The notes: generated from the letters alone by a model not told the origin. DNA of 64,000 nucleotides from Opisthocomus hoazin (GCF_030867145.1 NC_134427.1:16515001-16579000), one strand, 5' to 3'. Positions 12,533 to 24,963 are shown, numbered from the stretch's first letter. A program made the numbers and translations.

Positions 12533-13740
12533 CTTATGGCAAAAAAATGAAGAGTGAGAAATGGAAAAAAACTCAAATATTCCAAATACAGAGAGATATT
12601 CCCATATCTATAGAATCAAAATGCTAACCAGAGAGGTTAGTGATGAGCATGCATTACAGGCACCCATCTAAATCCCGAGCAGCCCATCTTAACAGATTCA
12701 TGAACCAAAAGAACTAGAACAACTCAGCACTGATTAGCAGACCAAGTACTATCAGCCCACACCACACGCTGACCTCGATTCCCTAAGCAACTCACTCAGA
12801 ATTTGACTTCATTATATCTTCAAATTGGATTTTAAATCCCCAGTTCATACTCCTCCCTTATTGCAGCAGTCCTGCACTTGCAAACACAGAAAGCAACTGT
12901 AAGGAGGAACGAGAACAACAAAGGAACAGGAAAGTTAGCTATTATTTTTTAAGCCTCCTGCCCAGCTGCACCATCAATTATACACTGATTCAGCACTACC
13001 TTGGATTCTATAGAGAACGGCTGTTCCAGCCTTAACTTTGCAATATTCTAACTACGCATACCAGGATATATGGATATGCTTTGTCCAGTATCACAGCTTC
13101 TAAATTTGAGTAGTCCAGGCCTTTTATAGACATTCAAAGTGAAATATGTGTTGTGGGAGGAGGATTACAGCTGTACTTCAAGCCCTCATGGTTTATGAGG
13201 TCAACATAATGGATCTATTAATTTACAGCCTTTTTTTCCCCTGGAGTAGGAGCTATTAATATTCTACATATATTTACTTCTGCAGATTGTGGTTTAATCA
13301 ATACAGTACTTCAGGCAACATGAAGTACCGTAGGCAATGTAGAGACTGTCAGACCCAGGGAGTTTAGGTTTATAGAGTGGGGCTTCGCCTCTTACCACTT
13401 TGCAGAAGTACTTAAAAGATTACAGAAAAGCCAGCTGGGGAGAGAAGAAAACGTGAAGATGGTCTGCACTTGGAAAGCTAAACATGTACACTAGTACTGG
13501 GGAAAGGGGAGTGATTTTAAGAATTGGCTTCAATCAGCCTAAGTCCTAGAGCTGACGCAGTTACAGCAAGACAGGTCCCGAAGCAGAGCAAGCCGCAGCA
13601 GTAATCACAGCCACCCAAGGGGAAAGAGGACCCCCAGCCACGGATCACCACGTACGCCTCCCAATGCCAAGGCGGCTGCCGGGTGCTGTCCCAGGAGGGC
13701 AGAACTCTTCTGGGCCGAGATGAACTCAGAGGCTGCTCTC

Positions 13741-13933
13741 TCAGACCCAGCCCAGCCAGCCTGCCTTGGGCTGCAGAGCAGCTCCACTCAGGAAAAAACG
13801 ACTCTGAACCCTGCTTTTCAGCTCTCCAGGGGGAGAAAAGCAAGTTGTTGATGAGAACTCTTTGGCCTCAGAGTCACTGATAAACCCTGTAAATTCTGGA
13901 AAACCCACGGCTTCACCTGACTCCAGCTCTCCA
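13741..13933 (-). CDS. Candidate alternative exon of gene 1
   Basis: After acceptor GAGTGTCAG on the minus strand, 64 codons are open to a TGA at 13741-13743. The first part is acidic and soluble-looking (SGELESGEAVGFPEFTGF, then ISDSEAKEFSS), while the last part looks less protein-like. It enters in the phase left by the exon at 14197-14230. I see only weak donors inside it, such as AGCAGG|GTTCAG, so it is either an alternative last exon or an internal exon with a weak donor. It could also be chance. Confidence 0.3.
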
Positions 13934-14196
13934 CTGACACTCAGAGCAAACACCACTGCTCAGGTCATGGCCTTTTCCTCTTGCCAGTGATCACAGGTCT
14001 CCTCTACAGAGCCTCTACCACTAAAGCAGATGACATTTCAGATTTAGAGAGATAAGTCCATTCTCACACTCACACCAATTTCAAAACTCACTCACCGCTC
14101 TTACGTCAATAAGGAAGTCTGTCCAATTCACAGCAGCCTACGCCAAAACATTATTAAGCCAAAAGATTAGACGTTTTATTTCTTTCATACTCATAC

Positions 14197-14230
14197 CAAC
14201 CTTGCTCCCCAAGCAGCTTTTGTAGGAAAG
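14197..14230 (-). CDS. Candidate small exon of gene 1 (34 bases)
   Basis: The acceptor follows a strong pyrimidine stretch (CTCTCTCTCCATTTTTAATAG) on the minus strand. The exon carries on the leucine-rich end of the first coding exon as FLQKLLGEQG and ends at GGTTG|GTATGAGT. Entry in phase 1 exactly matches the donor phase at 15408, and it leaves in phase 2. The donor is acceptable rather than perfect. The small size means chance cannot be excluded, but the acceptor, phase and continuation of the same leucine-rich helix favour it. Confidence 0.42.
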
Positions 14231-15407
14231 CTATTAAAAATGGAGAGAGAGACAGTTCAAAGAGGGGTCTCAATCCTGAAAGATAGCATTTCCCTCCTCT
14301 TCCCCTCACACTGCTTCTCTTGTTCCACTTCTGCTCCTCAAGGCTCATTACAGAGGTGCTCAGCAGAGAAAAGAACTAGATTTTAGACTGGGCTGCCATC
14401 TGCATGCTGAAACGTTCCCTGCTTTTATAGAGAAACTGCTTTTACAGCGTCTTAAAACAGTCCTCTTTCTGGGACCACATACAAGATGGACTGCAGTTGT
14501 TACAAGTGTCAGCTGTATTGACTTCACATCTGCTCCTACACACATTCATACCTCTGCAATATTTACACAATAACAATATTTGCACTATTCATGGCAAACC
14601 TGGTCCACATTCACCCCTGCACATTAATGAAACCAGTGCCGAGAGAACACTACTCTGCACGCAGTGTGCTTAGAATTTCATTCCTTGATCTCGTTCATGG
14701 CCACATGCCTCCCCAACTAATATATGATGTTCAAAGAAGAAAGAATTAACAGAAAAAGATGACATACCAGCTGTTACGTGTCTTATAAAATACTCTTCCA
14801 CAGTTTTCCACTTAGAAAACACAGTTCCACAGAAGTGAAACGGAGCACTTTGCTGTCAGCAAAGGCAAGTTGCTTTCACTGTACTCGGCACCATCTCACA
14901 GTACCTTAAACTGATAAACACATTCTTGATGAGGAATTTTTTTCCCTCACATAATCAGAGGCTAGCCTCTACCTGTATGTATTTTGCCAGATTTGTTTGG
15001 GTGAAAATAAGAATTTAAGCAAGCAAGCAAAGAAACAAACCCCCCAGAATTTGGGAATCATGAGAAAATGCTTATAGAACATTACTTCCAGGTACTGCGT
15101 GACAACCTTGTAAACAATGAGGTTTGGTTCTGATGCAAACCCAAATCAAATTAAAGTACATATTTTATGTGCCCTGGAATTGCTCTGCAAAATAAACATC
15201 CTTGTGAATTTAACTGTTAAAGCTGTGCAAAGAGGGGTGGAAGAAATTCTTTTCCTGTAGTGCTTTTGGGGTGGAAAGGGGCTGGAAAGGAAAAGATTAG
15301 CCAAACAACCCCTGCAGAAGTTTCTAACACACAGTCTCCCTCCCACCACCTTTGTCACTGAACATAACACAGCCCTTGATCCTCCACCCATTCCAAAGGG
15401 GACTTAC

Positions 15408-15750
15408 CTAGTTCAAGTAGCAGAAGCCGGAGGAAACCCTGACCATCAAAGCTAGCAAAAAGATTCTCATTATTTTCAGCAAGGGCAAGAGCTCTTCCCT
15501 TTGTCTTCTTTTCAAGGCTGTTCAAAAGAGGATTTATTTTTAGCTGGACACTCTGAAAAGCAAGTGGCTTCTTAAAGTGCCTCTTTATTTTGTGATACAG
15601 TTTAAATGTCCACTTCCCTTTCCAGCACTGAGGACCTCCTGATTGATAGCTCAGACTCACATTGTTTGAGGAAGGCTTAGAAACGGACAGCAGACACGGT
15701 TTCCCATACAGCCCTTTAAGGCTGCTTAATAGTTGTTCACGATTTAGCAT
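15408..15750 (-). CDS. First coding exon of gene 1 (unrecognised protein N-terminus)
   Basis: This exon has 114 codons plus one base on the minus strand, ending at a near-perfect donor, CTAG|GTAAGTCCC. The start ATG (15748-15750) has G at -3, and an in-frame TGA lies a few codons upstream, so the start is well set. The protein begins MLNREQLLSSLKGLYGKPCL. It has a basic middle (FKLYHKIKRHFKKPLAF) and ends in a leucine-rich stretch (GFLRLLLLEL). There is no signal peptide or clear membrane segment. The acceptor for this exon is probably near 15768-15774 and is weak. It lies 3.5 kb downstream of the CpG-island donor at 19271. I do not recognise the family. An open frame this long joined to a strong donor is the best coding evidence in the window. 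Confidence 0.6.
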
Positions 15751-15774
15751 CCCTTGATACTTTCAGCTTAAGCC

Positions 15775-18640
15775 TCAGCGTGAAGTGGGAGATTACTCCG
15801 AGCCCACATGTTTTGGAGAGCAGGAAAAATCCATACATTATAAAAGCTTTATTTGTACTTCTTATTGCGAATACAAATTCTCAGCCCTCTCCCTCAGACG
15901 CACAGGTCCACGCCACCAGCCCCAGCCCCCCCGGCAGCTTCCCACCTCAGCCAGCCCCCAGGCAGCAGGGGCGACTGGCTGCACAGGGCACAGACACATT
16001 CCTTGGAACTCCTCCTCTACTTCTGGTCCCGCAAGGGCACCTCAACCCAGAACACATAAAATGTGGACCAAACAGCCTCTCTCTTCCAAATGCCACATAG
16101 AAGACACTGTTCTCTGTAGCTTTAACTGGATGATTTTAGCACATACCCTCCTCTCCCCAGGAAACAGCTGCGGACCGTCAGGGAACAAATTGCTCTGCCT
16201 ATGCAAACCAACCAAATCCCCTTCCAGACAGACCCCAGCCAGAGAGCCTCACCTGGATGCTGCTGTCAAGCAGCGCATCCCAAAGGGTAGAGGCCTCACA
16301 TGTTGTCCCCATTTCCTCCCCCTTGCTCTCCAGCAGCCTACCCACACCTCTGCTGGGCTCCCCACACACACTGCCTCCATACACAAGCTGCCCGTCACTT
16401 CCACAGGGAACCAAAGCCCATAGATGCCCTACACCTCCAGACACACAGTCTTAAACCCTCCATGGTTTGAGCTTATCATATGGTGGTAAGGTACAACACC
16501 CATGAGATCCTGACTCCAGCAAGCTCATTCCTACCTGCCTCACTCCTCTGCAGCCTCCTCTGGGCTTAAGGCTGCGAAGTCCAGCTTCTTCTGAGGCCTC
16601 CAGCAAAACCTCCTCCTCCCTCTTCCACACACTGGCCCCTGCCTGATCAGAAGTGATCTGTACCACATGAACAGCCCTTCTGCTGAGCTCACCTGCTCCC
16701 CGTCAGCCTATGAATCCCTCCTGACCCTCTCAGGCTCTTTTTTGATCTGACTTCTGTTTGGAGAGTGGCCAGTCCCTCCCACACTGGTTTCCAACAGCTT
16801 CAGCTACTGCGCTGCTTCAAAGTGAAGCCACTAGACTGGCAGCCCTGGAGATTAAAAGGCTTTCCATTGCTCTGCTCTGTGAGATACGAAGCAGTTCAGA
16901 CAAAGCTGGCTGATGCCACATATGCACAGGGGCTCCACCAATTGTGTGGCATCCATTAAAACTGACTAAAGTTGGCTAAGTGCATTAATGTAGCACACCT
17001 GGTCTTTTTTCTTACCTCTTGTTCAAGCAAATCTTCCTCCCTGTTCTCTCTCCCCTCCATTTCACTGCTAAAACATCAATCACCAAACAATCTGAAGACA
17101 CACCTCCTACGAGCTTCCAGGTACTGTGAAAGTAAAAGGGTGGTCTGCAGAGAACTCTTGAGCCTCACAAACGGAACAACCAAAGCTTCATCTCTCTCTC
17201 TCTCCTGTGCCCACTTGCAGCCCAAGCAGGGGCGCAAATATAAGGGAGTCTTGCTATCAGCTAACATCCCTGCACATTCCCAACTGCCCACCGCTGCCCA
17301 GGGGCAGGCCAGAAGCGCACGCACACCCAGGCACACAGGATACATGCTTTCCGACATCCTTGGTCGCCAGCTAGCAAGCTTCAGTTCAGTAGAGGAAGGT
17401 CTTCCCTCACAAACTCAGATCTGGAGCATGCTGGAGGTGCAAGCTGCTGCCTAGCAACACAAGTGCTCTGCAGGGAGGTCGGAGCATGCCCCCCACCCTA
17501 CCACTGCAAGAGGTCTCCTATGCACAGAGAAACACCACCAGAAGGATGCGATTCTTAAGCATTTCTTGGAAAGCCATCCTGCACATCACCAATTACAACC
17601 CCTGCTTAACCACACTCACCAAACCCTGAAGAGCACTGCCTGTGCCTTGGTGAACTGCCAGAAGTCTTCGCTTCTCACATTTGCTGTGCATGCGCTACAC
17701 CTCACTGACTTACGGAGCCCAAAACCCCACATCCCAGCCTGCCCCTCTGTCTCCTCCTCAGCCACTTGTCTATTGCAAAGCAAGAACTTGACTCACTGTC
17801 AGAACAGCTTCCTCCCCAGACTTACCTCCTACCTCGGCTCTAGCAAGAGCGAAGCTTTTCAGCCACCGTGCCCTCCTCAAAGCTGCCCTGCTCCTACCTC
17901 TGGAGGGAAGCCCCTTTCCATGCACCACACGGGGGAGGGCAGGCACCAAGCTGCTTGTACAGCAGAGGTATCTGACAGGTATCACAGACCGACAGGCAGC
18001 TGCACGGTTTTATCCCTGCTGAGAAATAACGTCCCCTTTTAAGCACCAACAGCAAGCGTTTGGGGTGAGTGCCTCTCTCGGGCGTGAAGGCAACCACACT
18101 CGCACAACACCTGGGCACCCTGAAACCGCCCTTCCTTCCCCACTCCTGCGCAGGCAGCAGCTCACCTTGCCTTGCATCCACCTCTAACAGTTCTCTGAAA
18201 AACCTCCAAACTATGCGCACGCTGACAGTAGTATCCTAACAGTCACAAACCCCACACACGCTCTAAAAATATGAGGTTTTTAAATAATCAGGATAAAAAC
18301 AAGAGCATACAAATACTCCAGAGGGGGACAAGAAAGTACCAGTTCCTTCCTGCCAGGACGGGTTTCTCCTCAAGGTACAAGCCTTTCCTCCAGGTACAGG
18401 AGCAGAGGTTGCTCAAATCACACAGACCTTACCGTAACTTTGAGAAACTGCAGCTTACAGCATTTTCCTCCAGAAACTGTAAATTCTTTGAATCTTTGCG
18501 GAGACAGCAGTCCAGGGACAAGCTCTTTAAAAACAGCCGTTCAGTCAAGCTCTTGAGAGAGGTTTCCATCGGGTTTCCACCAGACCCCAAACGAACCCAG
18601 AGAAGCCTTATTTCCACAAAACTCTGGGAGGCAGCTCACG
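15775..18640. other. Presumed first intron of gene 1
   Basis: The sequence grows more GC-rich toward the CpG island. A (TC)n tract lies at 17190-17204. Plus-strand open frames such as 15785-16423 (212 codons) are proline- and serine-rich translations of C-rich DNA without splice sites or protein-like pattern, so no gene is called. Confidence 0.4.
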
Positions 18641-19970
18641 ATTTCCGAGTCGCTCAACGTTCAGGGCACTCCCGCGGTACCTCAGAGCAGCCAACACTCC
18701 AAAGAGCCAGCACCTTTTCAACAGTCTCCACCGAGCTGGAACATCCCAAAGCCCCCATCCTCGCCTGTTTCTTCTCCGCGGTCCCCGACCGTAACGCTTT
18801 TCCCGGGAAAAGCCCCAGGCGCGTTCGCGGCGCTGAACGAGAGCCCCTCGATATCAACTGTGGGGAGAAAACACTTTCGGCGGCTCCACAGCCGCAGGGC
18901 CCGATGCGGGGAGCCGCGGAGCCGAGGCGGGCGGCCCCGGCCCCGAGCAGCCGCTCTCTGCGGGACCGCCGGGCGCGGCGGGAGGAGCGGCGGCAGCGCC
19001 CGCCCGGACGGGAGCCGGAGCCGCGGGGGTCCCTGCCTGCAGCCCCGCAGGAGGGGGGAGCCCCGCGGCAGCAGCGCGGCCCCCGGGCTCCCCCAGCTCC
19101 CGGGCTGAGGGACGGGGACGGCAGCAGCCACCCCTCGGCCCCGTCCCGCGCACGGCGGGGGCGGCTCCGAGGGGACACTCGCGACACCCGAACTTTTCTT
19201 TTTCTGAGGGAATTTTAAAAAAAAAACAAAAAAAGAACTGCCGCGAGAAGCGCCGCGCAGCAGGGCTTACCTCCTGGCGGCTCCCCTCAGGTCTCCATAC
19301 CGGCGCGGCGGGCAGGCTGCGGCCGTGCCCCCGCCGCGGAGGCAGTGGGAGCCGCGGCCGGCGGTACCGCTGTGCGGGGGCGGCGCGGGCCGCCCCTTCT
19401 GCGCGGAGCGCGGCCTCCCGCCGCCGCGGAGGAGGAGCGGGCGCTGCCGCCCGTCGAGCTGCGGCCGGGCGGGGGCCCGCTGCGAGGGGAGCGGAGCGGA
19501 GCGGGACGGCGCTGCCCCCCCCTCCGCCGCCGACGGCCCCGCACGCGGCAGGTGCGCCCGCCCGCCCCGCGCAGCGAGACGCCGCAGCGCCCCCTGGCGG
19601 CCGCGCCGCGCCTCTGCCCTCCCACCGCTCCGGCCCGGCTGCCCCCCCACTGCCCCCAGACCGGCACCGCCGCGGGCCCCGGGCCCGCCCCGCACCCCCG
19701 CTCTGCACCGGGCCCCGGGGGAGCAAAACGGCCCCGTGAAGCCCAGACGGGGGAAGGGGCTGTCGGCAGGGCGAGGGGCCCGCGGGCCGCGCACGGCGGC
19801 CGGCTCTCGGCGGGAGAACCCAGCCCGGTGCCCCTTCTCCCGCGCCCGCTCCTGGGCACTGCGCTGGCCTCGGCCTTGGCACCGGTTTCATTTCAGCGGA
19901 GGGAGGTACGGCTCGTCCCGGGGGTTACAGAAAGCCACTTTCAAACCCACCGCATAGTTTCGTGCCATCG
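18640..19970. promoter_or_regulatory. CpG island promoter
   Basis: CpG dinucleotides and G+C rise abruptly near 18640 and fall near 19970, the only such island in the window. GC-box-like GGGCGG and CCGCCC motifs occur on both strands and there is no convincing TATA box. This is the usual form of a vertebrate housekeeping promoter. An A-rich tract at about 19213-19232 interrupts it. A strong minus-strand donor at 19270-19271 makes it the likely promoter of gene 1. Bidirectional activity is possible because plus-strand donors such as GGCAG|GTGCGC near 19550 also occur. CpG density stays raised in a shoulder to about 20880. Confidence 0.85.
19271..19600 (-). other. Candidate non-coding exon 1 of gene 1 (5' limit unknown)
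   Basis: Within the CpG island the minus strand reads GCCAGGAG|GTAAGCC, a strong donor whose last exon base is 19271. The exon's 5' limit cannot be set from sequence, so the right coordinate is arbitrary. No long protein-like frame reaches the donor, so it is probably 5'-UTR joined to the exon holding the ATG at 15750. A four-codon upstream frame (ATG GAG ACC TGA, 19287-19298) sits just before the donor. Confidence 0.45.
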
Positions 19971-22900
19971 TAAGCACCAGTTTAACCAGACCGCTTTGAA
20001 CTGGACCGGGTGAAGTTTCTCTTCCCTAACTCCGTAACTCGCCTCGTGCCCTCTCTGGCTGCGTTTCTGCTTCTGACATGGCACGTCCATGCTTTCTACG
20101 GCTCAGCAGGGTTATTTTTAGTTTCCCTGTGCTGCTTTTTAGTCGCTTTTAAATGTCTTAGAATAGCTCCATGCAGAATATAATCTGTTCCTGCGTTTTG
20201 CTCGGATTCACAGGAGGACCCCGTCTTGTCAGGCGACTGCGATACAGGCAGAGAAATCATGAGCCCAACTTCTGCGAGCGTAAGCAACGTGACTTTACAG
20301 TGCCCTTGCTTGGACTGACCTGTGCAGTGTCACAGGGCGTGCGGTCGTCACTCGCACATGACCCCTGTGAGGCTGCACACACCGAGCGACGCGGCAGCAA
20401 GAAGCTCACAACCGAAACACGCAAGCAGCGTCCAGCCAGCGACAGGCGAACGGCCCCCTCGGGAGACCCTTGCCACAGAAGTTCACGTCCCCTCAGCATC
20501 CTCCCCCCGAGCCAGGGTGGCTGAGAGGAGCTGGGTCCTGTTCAGTCACACGTGGCCCACCTCCGCTACGCGCCAGCATCTTTGCAATTATTGATGTCAA
20601 AGCCAAGAAAACACTCGGCTCTGCTTTCAGGTCTTTATCGCGTATGCGGGACTGACACTCAGAAACATTGTCTTGCTACCTATAAACAAAGCAAATCCGA
20701 ACTCAATGGCACAGAGCGGCAACAAAAGCAGCAGCATTTTTAGTCGTTTCTCTGGGTATAACCATCCTTTCAACCCTCTTTTGACTTGAGGAGGTGCTGG
20801 GGATGAGCAGCATCGGGCCGCTCTGTTCTGCGAGGGGAGGCCAAGAACGGCTCCGCACGACGACTTTGCGCAGTCCCAGCCATGGGGGGGGCTTAGGCAC
20901 TCACAAGGCGTTCTCACGTACAGTAAATGAGCAAAATTATCAGAGTGCAGGAATGTGACAAAAATCAATAAACTAGCCCATTGTTACTGTCTGTGTAAAT
21001 CTTTTAACTAATTAGAAAGAGTCAATATGTCGCCAGGAGACCTCGCTTCGCTGTGTGACATAGACTTCTTCACCAAGATGCTAATACCTCTGCTGCAATT
21101 TACAGCCTCTGACACTTCAGCTACTCCTTCATTTCTCCTGGCATGATTACAGTGTAAAAGTGCTATTTTTTAAATTATTTATCAAGTCGCCTAAAGTCAC
21201 TTTTTAGCTGAATTAAAAGATTAAAAGCCTAGAAATAAAACATCCTATGGACTTTGAAATATACTGTTAGGTGAAGCTGTATGTAGTAATACCTTGGCTT
21301 TATATTTGAATTTTAAATGAATAGATAAAGCAGTATCATGAGACATTCTTCAGCATTCTATAATAAGTCAAAAAAACTTAATTATTATGCTACAGTCTAG
21401 GAATGTATACATTATTCATAAAAAAAGAGGGGAATATACCACTGTCTGATTTTTTTTCAAACTAATTTCCCTTATTCTGATCTCATCTCAGCCCATTGTG
21501 GAAAATAATCCATTTCACAGACAAGAGTAATATGATATACAGCTGTCAGTCTTTAGTCAGGCTCAGCAGGAATGAAGAGAGGAACGTGGCATTACTGGAG
21601 TTGAATACAGAGCTCTGCCTTCAGAGGAACTGTAGGAACAGCCTGCCACACACCAAGCCTTACACCAATTTCTGCTGTACCACTAAAGAAGTCACGAGAC
21701 CTGGTTTTGCCTTTTTTTCTGACTTTCTTTTTTTAACGTATGTGTGATAAAGTAGGCTAGGGGCCCCAGCTAAGGCACCCCAGGTGCGCTGCGTGCTGTA
21801 GATGCTCACAGAAAGAACACAGAATAATGCAACTGACACCGAAAAAAATGGGCGAGGAACTATCCATTCTGTTGTACCAGTCCCCATGAGGAAGGGTTGT
21901 CCAGAGACTGATGAATTTTGGCAATGTCAAGCAGTAAGTCTGTGGAGAGCCAGGAACTGAATGCATCACCTCGAATCCCATTTAGTTCTCCAGTCCTTGA
22001 GTTGTTAAACCTCTCCATTCCTTCTGGTAACCAAACTATTCCATGATGGGGTATTCTAGGGTTTTAATCCAATGCCAGATAACTCAGTGAAAAAGACTCA
22101 TTTCCACTGACTTCAGTTAGCTTTGGAAGAGTCCCCAGATACACTTTCTTGATCAATTTTAATCAATCTATGCGTGGACTCACCCAGATCCCTTACAATT
22201 AGATTGTGGCCAAACAACCTCTTCTGACTGCCACCAGCAGAGGTTGTCCTCCCAGCTGCTCTTTTCTCTCCTGCCAAGAATCGATGGATCTGCCGGTTGA
22301 GTGCCTTGCACTCTGTTCTGCTTCAGTCAAATAAGAGAGGTTTGTTTTGACTTTAAATAGCAGCAATTAAAGAGCTCCCACCTGTGCAGCTTGCTTGGCA
22401 GAGCTGGGGTACACAGTGAGCAGCTTCCAGCAGGAATAGGGTAATCTGGGGGGGCGTAAATTGCCCTAACAAACCTTAGCACTAACAGCTAGTTCCAGAA
22501 GAGGCCATTGTCCGTGGCTGTGATCAGGAGACCCCCAGTCTTGCCATGAACCTCTGCTTCTGAACCCACACGATTCTCACATCTTTCTTACCTGAATGGG
22601 AAGATGACAGGATGAGAGAATTTACAGCTGTGTAAAGTCCCATTTATTGACTTTATGTCTAGTCTTTTGTATATAGCAGCACATTCAGGTCTGATCTTTG
22701 GGAAATATGGCCACATGTGGAAACTGTGTGTGTGTATGCTCCTGCTCAGAAGAAACCCTGTGATGACCACCATAAGCAAAAGGAAAGAAGGCTGAAAGCT
22801 AAGTCCATCTCTCCAAAAACATCACCAGCCCTTCCCAGCAATTAATTTCAGCTGAATGCGATGGAAAGCTGGTAGATAACCCCATTGCAGCCAGGTGCAC

Positions 22901-24939
22901 GCATCCAGCCTCCCCAAGACCAGGTGACACCAACAGACGTGTGGGGCTGCAAACCTGCAGATGCTGCAGAGCATCACCCACACTCATGCTGCGTCCACCA
23001 TCTCCAGCCCCACCACGTCCTGCTGCACAGGACCCCGCGCTCTCCGTGGGCTGCTCTGCCAGCAGCACCCACACTGCTGGAGCAGAGAGAGGCGGAAGCC
23101 CTGATCCACATGGGTGTGAGATGCTGATGCTGCAACAGCAGAGCACGGAAGGGAGCTCATCACAGAGAGACTTGGCAGGGCTGCGTTTACACGGGACAAA
23201 AGCCAAAGCAAAGAGAGCCTGTTGCAAAAGGGATGAGGAGGACTTCAGCAGCCGGATAAGACTGGATGAAGGATTAGCTACAGGAAGGAATAAACTGACA
23301 AGGAGAGAATCCTGCCTGGCTGGTAGCAGCCATGATTCTGATCACCGCTTGTCAGGAGATAAACACAGAATTGCATAGTAATGTATTTCCAGTTCAGCTC
23401 TTCAAAGAGGGAGGTTTAATAGGGTGCCAATTCCCTTCAGTTGGAGGGACTTGCACAATACTGTCACTGCTGTTGAGTGAAGTTGCACACAGTATAAAGC
23501 AGCAATAAATGCCAAGATTTCAAAAATCATTTTGCATCTGACATTCTTCTGGGTTATTTCAAGTGAAAGATAGATGCACTATCTTCCAAGCAGTAATCTT
23601 ATTTGATACCAACAACATACACATGTAGTTAAGTTTGGAATAGGGTAGTTTTCTCGCTTTTATGCTTGAAAGCTGAAGATAAAATTATTAAGTATTTTGC
23701 ATGTACAGAGTGTAAGAGGAGTGACTGCTCTGCATAAGTATATGGATTGGAAAATAAGAATTCCCTTCCCCAAAGAATAACACAACAGGCTTACAGCAGA
23801 GGTAACATCTTCATGCAGTAGGCATTACATTTTTGTAACAGAGTAAAAAGATACAGCATATTGACTATTTACCTGTCTCTCTTGACTGATCAACAGCAGA
23901 AATGGAAGCACTGTTTGGGATTAATTAAAATCAGACACAAATCGTAACTTTGCCTTAATCCTGCAAACAGCTATGAGGCTTGTTAGGGAAACTGCTCAAA
24001 TGGAGAGCTTTTTTTCATGTGCAGAATAGTTTGTAGAGCAGGAATGTAAAATCCGCTAACAGATAGTGGAAATATGCTTCCATTTCCCATTGAGAATTTC
24101 TCAGACAAGACTAAGACAAATGCTGCCTTTGGCTGTTTATTTCACTTTTTGGTGGGAGAACCAAATATCAGCTGGAAAAAGGCGACAGGGCAAGGGACGA
24201 GGGGTGGGGGGAAGGAGTAAAAATAATTAGCACACACAAACACACCAACTCTTGCACTGGTGCTTTCTGTCCTCTGGATGGGACATAGCTATGCAAACTA
24301 TTGATCAGCAGTTCTGAGCACTAACAACACCCTAAAGCAGATCAGCCTCTCAGAATGGGAAACTCCTCCATCAGCCACTTCTTTCTCCTCCCTTCATCCC
24401 CTTTCAGTTGTGCTGCACCTACCAGCAAAACTATGGCTGGCAGAGACAGAGACACAAAAGATTAAATGCAAGTGGTGCTTCTTTTAACCTCCCGTGGGAT
24501 TTACAGAAGCTAATCAAAGTTGGATTCTTTTGTATTCCACAAATCATTTTTGTTTGGCAGTAGCTAATCATAATCGCAGAAATCCCACTGCAATACAGAG
24601 TTTGGCAAACTCTTTTTGGAACAGCTCATTTGGTGTAAACTTAGATTATATTTTAACTTCAATAATAAGAAATTACTGAGAAGATGACAAGCACGATTAG
24701 TTTTAGATGCCACAAGCTGAGGGAAAAATGTTGTTACCTAAAATGGTCTCATCATATTTTGTAGCTTTGTCCTCATAAAATGCAAATTTCTGAAAGTGGA
24801 TGGTTTGAAAAACCTAGTTCAAAAAGTAAAAGAAAATAAAACATAGAAATCAACAAATACTCATGTTGGTCTCCTATGTTTTTCTGTTACAGGTTTCTTT
24901 TCCCCTTTCCATTTTTGCTGGTGCTTCTACAAATGAAGA
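19971..24939. other. Region between gene 1 promoter and gene 2 3' end
   Basis: The first 0.9 kb is a CpG-rich shoulder. The rest is AT-rich unique-looking DNA. One orphan minus-strand exon candidate is at 22592-22695 and is listed separately. I see no transposon or RNA gene. Confidence 0.4.
22592..22695 (-). CDS. Orphan candidate exon (low support)
   Basis: The minus strand has acceptor TTTCCCAAAG, 34 open codons plus two bases, and donor CCATTCAG|GTAAGAAAG. The segment reads IRPECAAIYKRLDIKSINGT and then a short hydrophobic end. Phase is 0 in and 2 out. It lies downstream of gene 2's poly(A) signal and upstream of gene 1's promoter, so it belongs to neither model as drawn. It may be an alternative 5' exon of gene 1, a separate transcript, or chance. 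Confidence 0.2.
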
Positions 24940-24957
24940 AATTAATACAGCACTTTC

Positions 24958-24963
24958 TTTATT
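24958..24963 (-). promoter_or_regulatory. Poly(A) signal AATAAA of gene 2
   Basis: The minus-strand hexamer AATAAA lies about 135 bases beyond the stop codon at 25097-25099 and is preceded by AT-rich sequence. Position and orientation fit a short 3'-UTR for the exon at 25097-25123. Such hexamers also occur by chance in AT-rich DNA. Confidence 0.45.

Noticed and set aside
15785-16423. 212-codon plus-strand frame
   Set aside because: Pro/Ser/Thr-rich translation of C-rich intronic DNA, with no protein-like signature or splice context.
18271-19957. Long open frames on both strands in the CpG island (for example 315 codons plus, 345 codons minus)
   Set aside because: They are P/A/R/G-rich translations of GC-rich DNA, where stop codons are rare. 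Several overlap in different frames and none has a protein-like pattern.
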